Shown: positions 1 to 8,240, counted from the first letter of the stretch. The stretch: 64,000 bases of DNA from Sphingobium limneticum (GCF_008710155.1 NZ_VYPZ01000005.1:236798-300797), one strand, 5' to 3'. Numbers and translations are program-made. Notes: generated from the letters alone by a model not told the origin.

Positions 1-1169
1 GGAATCTGACCTCGCCCAAGGACGGGTCGGTGCGCGCCACCGTCAACGCCCGGTCGCTGTTCCAGAAAATCGTGGAAACGCGCCTGCGCACCGGTGAACC
101 CTATATCGTGTTCAACGACACGGTGAACCGCATGATGCCCAAGCATCATCGCGATCTGGGCCTGAAGGTATCGACGTCGAACCTCTGTTCGGAAATCACC
201 CTGCCGACCGGTTTCGACCATCTGGGCAACGACCGCACGGCCGTCTGCTGCCTGTCGTCGATGAATCTGGAAACCTGGGACGAGTGGAAGGATCATCCGA
301 CCTTCGCGGAAGACATCATGCGCTTCCTCGACAATGTCCTTCAGGATTATATCGACCGCGCGCCGCCCGAAATGGCGCGCGCCAAGTACAGCGCCACCCG
401 CGAACGTTCGGTGGGCCTTGGCGTGATGGGCTTCCACAGCTTCCTGCAGGCGCGCAACATCCCGTTCGAAGGCGCCATGGCCAAATCGTGGAACCTGCGC
501 ATCTTCAAGCATATCAATGCCAAGGTGAACGAGGCGTCGATGCTGCTGGCGCAGGAACGCGGTCCTTGCCCGGACGCCGCCGACATGGGCGTGATGGAAC
601 GGTTCAGCTGCAAGATGGCGATCGCGCCCACCGCGTCGATCAGCATCATCTGCGGCGGCACGTCCGCCTGTATCGAGCCGATCCCGGCGAACATCTACAC
701 GCACAAGACGCTGTCGGGCAGCTTCTCGGTCAAGAATCCGTACCTTGAAAAGCTGCTGGTGGCGAAAGCCAAGGACAGCAGCGCGGTATGGAATTCGATC
801 CTGGAGCGCGGTGGTTCGGTCCAGCATCTCGACTTCCTGACGCAGGAAGAAAAGGACACGTTCAAGACCAGCTTCGAAATCGACCAGCGCTGGCTGCTCG
901 AACTCGCGGCCGACCGCACGCCCTATATCGATCAGGCGCAGTCGTTGAACCTGTTCATCCCGGCGGACGTCGAGAAGTGGGATCTGCTGATGCTCCACTT
1001 CCGCGCATGGGAATTGGGCATCAAGTCGCTCTATTATCTGCGCTCCAAGTCGGTCCAGCGTGCGGGCTTTGCGGGCAGCGGCGGCGTGGAGGCCGACAAT
1101 ACGATCGACGCCCCCAAGTTCGAAATCGGCGAGACAACCGACTATGACGAGTGCCTCGCCTGTCAGTGA
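1..1169 (+). CDS. nrdA: Ribonucleoside-diphosphate reductase alpha subunit, 3' part
   Basis: This is the C-terminal part of the class Ia ribonucleotide reductase large subunit, which reduces ribonucleoside diphosphates to deoxyribonucleotides in the cytoplasm. The reading frame is already open at base 3, so the gene starts before the window; about 388 residues are visible. The motif NLCSEITLP (cysteine at bases 186-188) matches the active-site thiyl-radical cysteine region. KSLYYLRS near base 1030 holds the tyrosine pair of the radical relay, and the protein ends in ECLACQ, the CxxC-type redox tail that is re-reduced by thioredoxin. The beta subunit gene follows at 1657, separated by a small endonuclease cassette that appears to have been inserted into the nrdAB operon. 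Confidence 0.97.
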   Translation, partial: NLTSPKDGSVRATVNARSLFQKIVETRLRTGEPYIVFNDTVNRMMPKHHRDLGLKVSTSNLCSEITLPTGFDHLGNDRTAVCCLSSMNLETWDEWKDHPTFAEDIMRFLDNVLQDYIDRAPPEMARAKYSATRERSVGLGVMGFHSFLQARNIPFEGAMAKSWNLRIFKHINAKVNEASMLLAQERGPCPDAADMGVMERFSCKMAIAPTASISIICGGTSACIEPIPANIYTHKTLSGSFSVKNPYLEKLLVAKAKDSSAVWNSILERGGSVQHLDFLTQEEKDTFKTSFEIDQRWLLELAADRTPYIDQAQSLNLFIPADVEKWDLLMLHFRAWELGIKSLYYLRSKSVQRAGFAGSGGVEADNTIDAPKFEIGETTDYDECLACQ

Positions 1170-1183
1170 CCCTGTGATTTCCT

Positions 1184-1242
1184 CTCCCCTTGTGGGAGAG
1201 GAAGGGGCCCGCGTCGCGCAGCGGCGTGGGAAGGTGAGGGGG
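1184..1242. repeat. Left inverted repeat of the DUF559 cassette
   Basis: About 58 bases reading CTCTCCCCTTGTGGGAGAGG and onward into GGGGCCCGCG and AAGGTGAGGGG. Apart from a few mismatches it is the reverse complement of bases 1570-1628. The element contains its own short hairpin (CTCTCCC/GGGAGAG). Such REP-like palindromes are common in intergenic DNA of alphaproteobacteria. Confidence 0.8.
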
Positions 1243-1650
1243 AAAGCCCCGAACCCGAAGACAGCGCGTGCTCGCGAATTGCGCTGCAACGCAACCGACG
1301 CCGAAAAGCGCCTTTGGGCGCTGCTCCGCGAAAAGCTGCCAGCCGCGAAATTCCGCCGTCAGGTGCCATTTGGCCCCTATTTCGCTGATTTCGCTTCGCA
1401 TGGAAGCCGACTGATCTTGGAGATCGATGGTGGCCAGCATGATGAAGCGACGGATGCGGACCGCACGGCCTTCCTTCAAGGGGAAGGCTATCATGTGATC
1501 CGTTTCTGGAACCATGATGTGATGCAAAATTCTGAAGGCGTGTTGGCAGCTATTGCCAGCGCTTTCTCCCCTCACCCTCCCGTCGCTGCCGCGACGGGCC
1601 CCTCCCTCTCCCACAAGGGGAGAGGGGCTGGAACAGATTTCGCGGAGTAA
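1234..1650 (+). CDS. DUF559 (Vsr-like) endonuclease-domain protein
   Basis: A protein of about 138 residues with the DUF559 fold, related to very-short-patch-repair and restriction-type endonucleases. Visible hallmarks are the N-terminal RELRCNATDAEKRLW segment, FRRQVPFGPYFADFA, then LILEIDGGQHDE with the acidic/Gln catalytic-type residues, and HVIRFWNHDV. The GTG at 1234 was chosen because the conserved domain begins just after it; the frame is open further upstream into nrdA but that part looks non-coding. The gene lies between nrdA and nrdB and is bracketed by near-identical inverted repeats at about 1184-1242 and 1570-1628; its own 5' and 3' ends lie within those repeats. Its stop codon contains the likely ribosome binding site of nrdB. 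Cellular role is unknown. Confidence 0.8.
   Translation: MRGKAPNPKTARARELRCNATDAEKRLWALLREKLPAAKFRRQVPFGPYFADFASHGSRLILEIDGGQHDEATDADRTAFLQGEGYHVIRFWNHDVMQNSEGVLAAIASAFSPHPPVAAATGPSLSHKGRGAGTDFAE
1570..1628. repeat. Right inverted repeat of the DUF559 cassette
   Basis: Reverse-complement partner of bases 1184-1242: it runs from CCCCTCACCCTCCCGTCGC to TCTCCCACAAGGGGAGAGG. It codes for the last residues of the DUF559 protein, so the repeat and the gene are physically fused. Confidence 0.8.
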
Positions 1651-1656
1651 CCACCC

Positions 1657-2706
1657 ATGCCCCTTCTTCAAGCCTCCAAGGTCTACAAGCCCTTCGAATA
1701 TCCCTGGGCCTATGAATTCTGGAAGCGCCAGCAGCAGCTGCACTGGCTGCCCGAAGAAGTACCGCTGGGCGAGGATTGCCGCGATTGGGCGCAGAAGCTG
1801 TCCGATCATGAGCGCAACCTGCTGACCCAGATTTTCCGCTTCTTCACCCAGGCGGACGTGGAAGTGCAGGATTGCTATCACGAAAAATATGGCCGGGTGT
1901 TCAAGCCGACCGAAATCAAGATGATGCTGACCGCGTTCAGCAATATGGAAACGGTCCATATCGCCGCCTACAGCCATCTGCTCGACACGATCGGCATGCC
2001 CGAAAGCGAGTACAGCGCCTTCCTCCAGTATAAGGAGATGAAGGACAAGCATGACTATCTCGCCACCTTCGGCGTCGATAGCGATGAGGATATCGCCCGC
2101 ACGCTCGCCATGTTCGGCGGCTTTACCGAAGGCTTGCAGCTTTTCGCGTCCTTCGCGATGCTGATGAACTTCCCGCGCTTCAACAAGATGAAGGGCATGG
2201 GCCAGATCGTCACCTGGTCGGTCCGCGACGAGACGCTGCATTGCGAGGGCATCATCAAGCTGTTCCACGCCTTCTGCGCCGAACGCCAGTGCCTGACCCC
2301 CGCGGTCAAGGACGACATCATGGACATGTGCCAGAAGACCGTCCGCATCGAAGACGCCTTCGTCGATCTGGTCTTCGAAATGGGGCCGGTGCCCGGCATG
2401 ACGCCCAAGGACATCAAGAAATATGTCCGCTACATCGCCGACTGGCGCCTGGGCCAGCTGGGTTTGAAGCCCATCTACATGATCGACGAGCATCCGCTGC
2501 CCTGGCTGACCCCGCTGTTGAATGGCGTGGAGCATGCCAACTTCTTCGAAACCCGCGCCACCGAATATTCGAAGGGCGCGACGCGCGGCCAGTGGAACGA
2601 CGTCTGGGACGCCTTCGACCGCCGCCAGCAGGTCAAGGGCGGCGAAGCGGCCAACATCGATACCGACCCTGATATGTTCAAGGCAGCGGGCATCGCGGCG
2701 GAGTGA
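1657..2706 (+). CDS. nrdB: Ribonucleoside-diphosphate reductase beta subunit
   Basis: The 349-residue radical-generating subunit of class Ia ribonucleotide reductase. The diiron ligands can be read directly: an acidic residue in ADVEVQD (about 67-69), E98 and H101 in METVHIAAY, E158 in GGFTEGLQ, and E192 and H195 in RDETLHCEG. Tyr105, four residues after the first histidine, is in the place of the radical tyrosine. The length is usual for an NrdB of this group. The start at 1657 has GGAG at 1644-1647, which lies inside the end of the upstream endonuclease gene, so expression is probably coupled to the nrdA transcript that runs through the cassette. Confidence 0.97.
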   Translation: MPLLQASKVYKPFEYPWAYEFWKRQQQLHWLPEEVPLGEDCRDWAQKLSDHERNLLTQIFRFFTQADVEVQDCYHEKYGRVFKPTEIKMMLTAFSNMETVHIAAYSHLLDTIGMPESEYSAFLQYKEMKDKHDYLATFGVDSDEDIARTLAMFGGFTEGLQLFASFAMLMNFPRFNKMKGMGQIVTWSVRDETLHCEGIIKLFHAFCAERQCLTPAVKDDIMDMCQKTVRIEDAFVDLVFEMGPVPGMTPKDIKKYVRYIADWRLGQLGLKPIYMIDEHPLPWLTPLLNGVEHANFFETRATEYSKGATRGQWNDVWDAFDRRQQVKGGEAANIDTDPDMFKAAGIAAE

Positions 2707-2778
2707 TGCGTGAGGGAAGGTCGGGCGTCCGATCTTCCCGATACCATCGCCATTCCAGGAGAGGCCGGGAGCGTCTCC

Positions 2779-3021
2779 ATGCCAAAGGTCTTTTCCTGGA
2801 ACGGCCACCGCTTTCATTTCTACGCGAACGAGGGCGATCCGCGCGAACCTTTGCATATTCATGTGCGCAAAGGGCGCGACAATGCGAAATTTTGGCTCTG
2901 GCCAGACGTGGTCGTCGCCGAAAGCAAGGGCTTTCCTGCCCATATGCTTTCGCAGCTATCCCATGTTATAGAAGGACGTCGTACAGAGATAGAAAGCGCA
3001 TGGAATGACTTCTTCTCCTGA
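2779..3021 (+). CDS. DUF4160 domain protein
   Basis: An 80-residue protein with the DUF4160 signature: PKVFSWNGHRFHFYANEGDP, then PLHIHVRKG and WPDVVVAESKGF. The ATG at 2779 was preferred over upstream starts because GGGAG sits seven bases before it and the conserved region begins immediately. It overlaps the next gene by 17 bases. DUF4160 genes are regularly paired with DUF2442 genes in a toxin-antitoxin-like arrangement, but no biochemical role is established here. Confidence 0.8.
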   Translation: MPKVFSWNGHRFHFYANEGDPREPLHIHVRKGRDNAKFWLWPDVVVAESKGFPAHMLSQLSHVIEGRRTEIESAWNDFFS

Positions 3022-3259
3022 ACCTTTGGCCGTCCGTTTTGACGAAGATAGTTTCTGGGTCGATCTGGAAGATGGCCGCACCTTGGGCGTGCCCCTTGCC
3101 TGGTTTCCGCGCCTGCTTCATGCCACGCCGGAGCAGCGGGCGCAGGTCGAACTCAGCCGTTCGGGCCTCCATTGGGATGAAATAGACGAGGATATTTCGA
3201 TCGCGGGCCTGCTGGCCGGGCGTGGCGATCAGACCCGTTCGCGCAAGGCTGCTGCCTGA
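3005..3259 (+). CDS. DUF2442 domain protein
   Basis: An 84-residue protein of the DUF2442 family. It shows AVRFDEDSFWVDLEDGR followed by VPLAWFPRLLHATPEQR and the closing WDEIDEDISIAGLLAG, the typical order for the family. It overlaps the DUF4160 gene and is presumably co-translated with it. In other genomes the pair is viewed as a possible toxin-antitoxin module or as partners of unknown function; the basic tail TRSRKAAA could be non-conserved. The pair follows nrdB directly and may share its transcript. Confidence 0.8.
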   Translation: MTSSPEPLAVRFDEDSFWVDLEDGRTLGVPLAWFPRLLHATPEQRAQVELSRSGLHWDEIDEDISIAGLLAGRGDQTRSRKAAA

Positions 3260-3338
3260 TCCTCAAAGCCGCATGGTTGCCCCAAGCATGTAACCGGAGT
3301 GAAGTTTCCTTAACCTCGCGACCTTATTCTGCGACACC

Positions 3339-3536
3339 ATGTTCTTCGGCGTCCGCCTCCGCTCGCTTTTTACCAGCCGCTGGTTTGCGCTGCTTTGGGC
3401 GGTGCTGGTGATTTTGACCGCGATCCAGTTCGTCGGCTCCGGCCCCGACAAGGACGACCCGGCGCAGGGCGATAATGCCGCCGGCGCCGATGGCCTCACC
3501 AACGAACAGCGACAGGCCATCACCAACGCCTTTTGA
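3339..3536 (+). CDS. Small single-pass membrane protein, unknown
   Basis: A 65-residue hypothetical protein. The N-terminus is basic (MFFGVRLRSLFTSR) and is followed by a hydrophobic stretch of about 18 residues (WFALLWAVLVILTAIQFV), then a polar acidic tail, so an N-in, C-out inner-membrane protein is likely. I recognise no family. Spacing to the genes on both sides suggests its own transcript. Confidence 0.5.
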   Translation: MFFGVRLRSLFTSRWFALLWAVLVILTAIQFVGSGPDKDDPAQGDNAAGADGLTNEQRQAITNAF

Positions 3537-3853
3537 TGACGGCGTCTGGCCCAAATGCGCGACCTGCTCGCCATGGCCTGCTGTCCTATCGCCATGCCCC
3601 ACGCTATCATGCAGCGTCGCGCTGGCACCATTATGCCGCCATGAAATAATATGTCGGCGATAGGATATGCAATGTCGCAATCAGCGGGAAATGTGCGAAG
3701 TTAAGCGTTCGATTTCCTACTTACCCCGACGCCAAGAGGCTGGTCTGCTCGCCTGTCCCCGGACTGAATGCGCCGTTCTGTTCCGTTCATGTAACATTCT
3801 CTATCGTTGCGCGTTCTACGGCCAAGACCACTGGAGGGAAGGAACCCCACCTC
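3537..3853. other. Non-coding stretch
   Basis: About 317 bases with no convincing gene. A 37-codon frame begins at 3535, overlapping the stop of the preceding gene, but has no recognisable domain. The rest presumably holds the promoter of the downstream glycine-zipper gene. Confidence 0.4.
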
Positions 3854-4405
3854 ATGAAAATCTCGCTTAAACAGGCCATCATCGCGCTATCGCTGGGCGC
3901 GATGACGTTGACCGGCCTTGCCGCTACCCCGGCCTTCGCTCAGCCGGGTCGCGACCGTCAGGACAGGCGGGAGGATCGCCGTGACGACCGCTATGATCGT
4001 CGGGATGACCGCCGCGATGCGCGCCAGGACCGTCGCGACGATCGCCGTGACTGGCGTCAGGACCGGCGTGGCAATATCCGCCCCGGCCGCCCGGTCTACA
4101 GCTATGATTGGAACCGGCCCGATCCGCGCTATGGTCGCGGCTATCAGGCCAACCGCTATTATCGCGGCGGCTATGAGCCGATCCGTGTCGATCGCCGCAC
4201 CCGCATCTATCGCGGCAATGACGACCGTTATTATTGCCGCCGTTCGGACGGCACCACCGGCCTGATCGTCGGCGCGGCGCTGGGCGGCTTGCTCGGCAAC
4301 CAGATCGCGCAGGGGCAATCCAACCTGCTCGGCACGCTGATCGGCGGCGGCGCGGGCGCCCTGCTGGGCCGTGAGATCGACCGTGGCGGGGTCAGCTGCC
4401 GCTAA
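3854..4405 (+). CDS. Glycine-zipper 2TM protein with Arg/Asp-rich region
   Basis: A 183-residue exported protein. Residues 1-29 form a signal peptide ending in TPAFAQ. Residues 31-75 are a highly charged stretch made of repeated DRR/DDR units. A Tyr/Arg-rich linker follows, and residues about 134-175 form two glycine-rich hydrophobic helices (GLIVGAALGGLLGNQIA and LIGGGAGALLGREID) typical of glycine-zipper 2TM domains that insert in or associate with the outer membrane. The gene ends where the convergent nuclease gene ends, with no spacer. Function is unknown; similar proteins are linked to envelope stress. Confidence 0.75.
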   Translation: MKISLKQAIIALSLGAMTLTGLAATPAFAQPGRDRQDRREDRRDDRYDRRDDRRDARQDRRDDRRDWRQDRRGNIRPGRPVYSYDWNRPDPRYGRGYQANRYYRGGYEPIRVDRRTRIYRGNDDRYYCRRSDGTTGLIVGAALGGLLGNQIAQGQSNLLGTLIGGGAGALLGREIDRGGVSCR

Positions 4406-4924
4406 CTAGCACCAGGGATGGCGACTGCCGTCCCAGCGTCGGGCCAGTCCTTCGGTGACGAGTTGTTCGCCGATCGACTGGCCCCCGCGCGTCACGACCC
4501 GCAACGCCCGGCCATAGCGATCGGTGTCGCGCCCCTCGACCTCCAGCGAGAAGGGGCCGTCATTCATCAGCGCCTGCAAACGCCGCGTCGCCCGCGCGCC
4601 CAATTCGCCCTCGGCCGTGCAGCGTGGCCCGTGAGTTTCGGGCGTGTCGATGTCGGAAATCCGATATTTGTCGCCATGGAACCAGAATGTGTCGCCATCG
4701 ACCACGCAATTGGTCCCGCCGCCGCTATGGCAATAACCAAAGTCCGCCGACAATCGATCCACCGCGATGCTCTGCGCCGGAATGCCCATGTCCGGCCGAT
4801 CAAGCCGCGCCATCCAGTCCGGCCCATACCAGCCCAGCAGCAACCCCAGGCACAGAGTATAAATCAGCGCCGGCCCGCTAAATCCGGTGCGTCGCTGTCC
4901 ACGCGCATATTTCGTTTTCGCCAT
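4406..4924 (-). CDS. Thermonuclease (SNase-like) family nuclease
   Basis: A 172-residue staphylococcal-nuclease-like protein, presumably membrane-anchored or exported: an N-terminal hydrophobic segment (ALIYTLCLGLLLGWYG) precedes the catalytic domain. The family motifs are intact: CVVDGDTFW, YRISDIDTPE with the metal-binding aspartates and arginine, GELGARATRR, and RDTDRYGRALR with the second catalytic arginine. The protein ends in HPWC as many family members do. The ATG at 4924 is used; a GTG three bases upstream is also possible. It is a second, intact relative of the broken nuclease gene near 46.7 kb. Confidence 0.85.
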   Translation of the reverse strand: MAKTKYARGQRRTGFSGPALIYTLCLGLLLGWYGPDWMARLDRPDMGIPAQSIAVDRLSADFGYCHSGGGTNCVVDGDTFWFHGDKYRISDIDTPETHGPRCTAEGELGARATRRLQALMNDGPFSLEVEGRDTDRYGRALRVVTRGGQSIGEQLVTEGLARRWDGSRHPWC

Positions 4925-5073
4925 CACCCCGCTCTAGCGGCGGGTCGGCAAACGGTCCGTTAAAGCCGCTCCACCTTTCCACCGATCCGGCGATATCGGG
5001 ATTTGACGCGCATCAATGCCATGCCCGGTCGCGCTGCCATGCTGCACCGGCCCATCCGAAACGGAGCCGATCG

Positions 5074-5490
5074 ATGAACGCCGCCGCGCCGCCCAGCCCC
5101 TATGCCCGTATCGGCGGCGATCCACCGATCCGCGCGCTGGCCGACCGTTTCTACGATCTGCTGCAAAGCGACCCGGCCTATGCCGAGTTGCGCGCAATCC
5201 ATGCGACCGACCTTGGCCCGGTGCGTCATGGCCTGACCCGCTTTCTGATCGGTTGGCTTGGCGGTCCGCGCGACTGGTTCGAGCGCGGACCATGCATCAT
5301 GTCGCTGCACCGCGCTTTTCCGATCACCCCGACGCTGGCCGATCAATGGGCGACCGCCATGGCCTGCGCCATCGCCGGGGTGAAGGATATCGACCCCGCC
5401 ATCGGTGATGCCATGGCGGAGGCGCTGGGCCATATGGCGCGCGGCATGATCAATTTCGGCCTCGATTCAGGTGCCGGTCGCGGCGCCTAA
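5074..5490 (+). CDS. Group II truncated hemoglobin
   Basis: A 138-residue globin-fold protein. It starts with SPYARIGGDPPIRALADRFYDLL, the A/B-helix pattern of truncated globins, and carries LGGPRDWFERG with the FE-loop region and MSLHRAFPIT, whose histidine is in place of the proximal haem ligand. WATAMACAI matches the G-helix Trp region of group II. The family binds O2 or NO in the cytoplasm and is linked to nitrosative or oxidative stress. The gene stands alone and is convergent with a small acidic protein gene, overlapping it by four bases. Confidence 0.85.
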   Translation: MNAAAPPSPYARIGGDPPIRALADRFYDLLQSDPAYAELRAIHATDLGPVRHGLTRFLIGWLGGPRDWFERGPCIMSLHRAFPITPTLADQWATAMACAIAGVKDIDPAIGDAMAEALGHMARGMINFGLDSGAGRGA

Positions 5491-5786
5491 TCCTCGTCTT
5501 CGGTCGGCCCGTAGGCGTCCTCTTCCTCATCGTCCATTTGCGGCTCGCCGGCATAGGCGTCCATATCGATCCGGCCGGACCGGTTCATCGCCTCCATCTT
5601 CTCGACCAGATCCTCGGTATCGTCCGGAATGATCTGCGCCGGATTGGCCTTGCCACCGCGCTCACTTTCTTCGCTCAGGTCGGTCGACCGTGCGCGCGCA
5701 TCGTCCGCCACATCCTGCGCCTGTGTGCCGGCTTCGGCCTGCTCGCTATTCTCTTCATAGTCCCGGTCAGGGGTAGGGCGGTCCAT
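5487..5786 (-). CDS. Small acidic hypothetical protein
   Basis: A 99-codon gene for a very acidic, probably disordered cytoplasmic protein, ending in a run of Asp/Glu (DDEEEDAYGPTEDED). The start ATG at 5786 is chosen because AGGAGA lies just upstream; the longer frame has no such site. I recognise no domain. It is convergent with the globin gene. Confidence 0.55.
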   Translation of the reverse strand: MDRPTPDRDYEENSEQAEAGTQAQDVADDARARSTDLSEESERGGKANPAQIIPDDTEDLVEKMEAMNRSGRIDMDAYAGEPQMDDEEEDAYGPTEDED

Positions 5787-5926
5787 AGCGTGTCTCCTTG
5801 ATGATCCCTCTTTAACGGCCCGCAACCCGCGCCGTTCCGGAAAATACTGGCCGGAAATTACTGGACAGTCTGCCGTCTAAAGCGCAAAGGCCCCTGCGAT
5901 CCTTTCGCACTGCAACAGGAATCCCC

Positions 5927-6307
5927 ATGTCCCGCCAGCTCATTTCCTCCGGCTCGCCCTTTGAGGCGCAGGTCGGCTATTCGCGCGCCGTCGTCCAGGG
6001 CGACTGGTGTTTCGTCGCCGGCACCACCGGCACCGATCCCGAAACCAAGACGATGCCCGAAGATGTGGTCGAACAGGGGCGCAATGCGCTCAAAGTCATC
6101 GGCAAGGCGCTGGACGATGCGGGCTTTTCCTTCGCCGACGTCGTGCGCGTCACTTATTATATCACTGACGCGGCCTATTGGGACGTGATGGGCGATATTG
6201 CCGGCCCGGTGTTCGGCGATATCCGCCCGGCCGCCAGCTGCGTCATCGCCGGCCTGGTCAAGCCCGAGATGAAGATAGAAATCGAAGTCACCGCCTTCAA
6301 AGGGTAA
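5927..6307 (+). CDS. RidA family protein
   Basis: A 126-residue protein of the RidA/YjgF/UK114 family, whose members hydrolyse reactive enamine/imine intermediates released by PLP enzymes. Conserved positions include GYSRAVVQGDWCFVAGTTG, the VVRVTYYITD strand, and IRPAASCVIAGLVKPEMKIE with the arginine that binds the substrate carboxylate in RidA. The family acts as a trimer in the cytoplasm. It is followed 16 bases later by an ArsC-like gene and then glpQ, probably as one transcript. Confidence 0.9.
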   Translation: MSRQLISSGSPFEAQVGYSRAVVQGDWCFVAGTTGTDPETKTMPEDVVEQGRNALKVIGKALDDAGFSFADVVRVTYYITDAAYWDVMGDIAGPVFGDIRPAASCVIAGLVKPEMKIEIEVTAFKG

Positions 6308-6322
6308 CGGGAACACAGCATC

Positions 6323-6679
6323 ATGATTACCATGTATGGCATAAAGAATTGCGACACGATCAAGAAGGCCCGCAACTGGCTGGACAATGAGCGCGTCACC
6401 TATAATTTCCATGATTATAAGGTCGCCGGCGTCGACAAGGCGAAGCTGGAGGAATGGGTGATGGAGCATGGCTGGGAAACCATCCTCAACCGCTCCGGCA
6501 CTACCTTCAAGGCGCTGGATGCGGGTGACAAGGCGCATATCGACGCGGAAAAGGCGATCCTGCTGATGATCACCAACCCATCGATGATCAAGCGCCCGAT
6601 CCTGGACACCGGCCGCGAAACGATCGTCGGTTTCAAGGCGACGACCTATGAAAATGCGCTGCAGGGCGTGAAGGCGTGA
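6323..6679 (+). CDS. ArsC/Spx-family reductase (YffB-like)
   Basis: A 118-residue thioredoxin-fold protein of the ArsC/YffB group. The N-terminal YGIKNCDTIKKARNWL holds the single conserved cysteine, and RPILDTGRETIVGF holds the conserved cis-Pro/Arg region. YffB-type proteins are thought to be glutathione-dependent thiol reductases rather than true arsenate reductases, and no arsenic genes are near. Its stop overlaps the GTG start of the next gene (GTGA), so the two are translationally coupled. Confidence 0.85.
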   Translation: MITMYGIKNCDTIKKARNWLDNERVTYNFHDYKVAGVDKAKLEEWVMEHGWETILNRSGTTFKALDAGDKAHIDAEKAILLMITNPSMIKRPILDTGRETIVGFKATTYENALQGVKA

Positions 6680-7719
6680 TCGGGCGGGGGCTGGCGCGCA
6701 TCGGGTTGATCCTTTTGATGAGCCTCATCCCCCTCTCTACCGCTTCTGCCGAACCGCTGCTGATCGCCCATCGTGGCGCCAGCGGCGAACGGCCCGAACA
6801 TACGCTGGCGAGCTACGAACGGGCGATCGACCAGGGCGCCGACTTCATCGAGCCGGACTTGGTGCTGACCAAGGACGGCGTCCTCGTCGCCCGCCATGAA
6901 AATGAGATTAGCGGCACCACCGACGTCGCCGATCATCCCGAATTTGCCGATCGCAAGGCGACCAAGCGGATCGACGGCATCGACATGGTGGGCTGGTTCA
7001 CCGAGGATTTCACCCTCGCCGAACTGCGCACGTTGCGGGCGCGCGAGCGGCTGCCCGACCTGCGCCCGGCCAACAAGCGTTTCAACGACCTTTATCTCAT
7101 CCCGACCTTCGAAGAGATTTTGAAGCTGGTCCGCGCCAAGGAAGCCGAAACCGGCCGCCGCATCGGCCTCTATCCCGAAACCAAGCATCCCAGCTATTTC
7201 GCGGGCATCGGCCTGCCGCATCAGGCGGCGCTGCTCGATCTGCTGAGCCGCTACGGCTATCAGACGGAGGCCGACCCGGTCTTCATCCAGTCGTTCGAGG
7301 TCGGCAATCTGAAGGCCCTTCGCGCCGCGACCCGCCTGCGCCTCGTCCAGCTTGTGGATGGGGAGGGCGGCCCGGCCGACCTGCCAAGCACGACCTATGC
7401 CGACATGCTCACCGTACAGGGCCTGACCGACATCGCCGCCTATGCCGATGGCCTTGGCCCGTCGGCGGGGCAATTGATCGACGCGCAGGGGCCGACGGCT
7501 TTGGTCGGCCGCGCCCATGACGCCGGCTTGCAGGTCCATGTCTGGACGCTGCGGATGGAAAACAGCTTCCTCCCCGCCCAATATCAGCGCCCCGACGATG
7601 CGCAGGGCCGGGGCGACTTTGCCGGCTATGTCCGCGCGATCGCCAACACCGGCGTCGACGGCATCTTCAGCGATTTTCCGGGACAGGCCAAGGCGGCTTT
7701 GACACCTGCCAACCCCTGA
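6676..7719 (+). CDS. glpQ: Glycerophosphodiester phosphodiesterase
   Basis: A 347-residue periplasmic GlpQ-type enzyme that hydrolyses glycerophosphodiesters to glycerol-3-phosphate and alcohol. An N-terminal signal peptide ends near STASA. The catalytic signature AHRGASGERPEHT gives the conserved His-Arg (32-33) and Glu, followed by EPDLVLTKDGVLVARHE with the metal-binding Glu/Asp and second histidine. The length is usual for the periplasmic class. It starts with GTG overlapping the stop of the YffB-like gene. Confidence 0.9.
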   Translation: MIGRGLARIGLILLMSLIPLSTASAEPLLIAHRGASGERPEHTLASYERAIDQGADFIEPDLVLTKDGVLVARHENEISGTTDVADHPEFADRKATKRIDGIDMVGWFTEDFTLAELRTLRARERLPDLRPANKRFNDLYLIPTFEEILKLVRAKEAETGRRIGLYPETKHPSYFAGIGLPHQAALLDLLSRYGYQTEADPVFIQSFEVGNLKALRAATRLRLVQLVDGEGGPADLPSTTYADMLTVQGLTDIAAYADGLGPSAGQLIDAQGPTALVGRAHDAGLQVHVWTLRMENSFLPAQYQRPDDAQGRGDFAGYVRAIANTGVDGIFSDFPGQAKAALTPANP

Positions 7720-7810
7720 TCGCAGCCAGAGCGCGTCGATCCGGGAAAACTTCTTTGTCTTGCGCATCGCTTGACTTGCCAAAGCCCGCCGGCACGCGAA
7801 TAACAGCCCC

Positions 7811-8236
7811 ATGTTGTCCCAGAAGACCCGTTATGCCATCCGCGCGCTTCAGCATCTTGCCGATCGCTACCGTCAGGGTCCGGTGCCCCTCAATGAAATA
7901 GCCACGCGGCAGAATATTCCTTCCAAATTCCTGACGGTCATCCTGTCCGAATTGTCGCGCGAAGGGCTGGTCGCGACCCAGCGGGGCCGGGACGGGGGCT
8001 ATTGGCTGGCACTGGCGCCGGTCGACATCAGCTATGGCGACATCGTCCGCCTGACGCGCGGCTCTCTGGCGCTGACGCCCTGCGCCAGCCGTTTCGCGCA
8101 TGAAAGCTGCACCAATTGCCTGCCCGAATCGGAATGCCGCCTGCACCGCGTGATGCTGCGCGTGCGCGACGAAACGGCCAAGGTGCTCGACAGCATCAGC
8201 CTGGCCGAACCCTTTGCGGCGATGGACGAGGCCTAA
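7811..8236 (+). CDS. Rrf2 family transcriptional regulator
   Basis: A 141-residue winged-helix regulator of the Rrf2 family. The N-terminal MLSQKTRYAIRALQHLA and the following IPSKFLTVILSELSREGLV form the HTH, and GRDGGYWLA is the wing. The cysteine cluster (CASRFAHESCTNCLPESEC) lies where IscR/NsrR-type members bind an iron-sulfur cluster, so redox or NO sensing is likely. The regulated genes are not evident; a palindromic repeat and an MBL-fold hydrolase gene follow. Confidence 0.88.
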   Translation: MLSQKTRYAIRALQHLADRYRQGPVPLNEIATRQNIPSKFLTVILSELSREGLVATQRGRDGGYWLALAPVDISYGDIVRLTRGSLALTPCASRFAHESCTNCLPESECRLHRVMLRVRDETAKVLDSISLAEPFAAMDEA

Positions 8237-8240
8237 CTTT

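Noticed and set aside
1021..2943. 640-codon open frame on the minus strand over nrdB
   Set aside because: It runs antisense through the clear nrdB and DUF559 genes; GC-rich DNA leaves such shadow frames open.
3535..3648. 37-codon frame overlapping the stop of the small membrane protein gene
   Set aside because: Translational coupling is possible, but there is no domain, and codon third positions look random.
5858..6538. Minus-strand frame over the RidA gene
   Set aside because: Antisense to RidA and the ArsC-like gene, with no recognisable motif.
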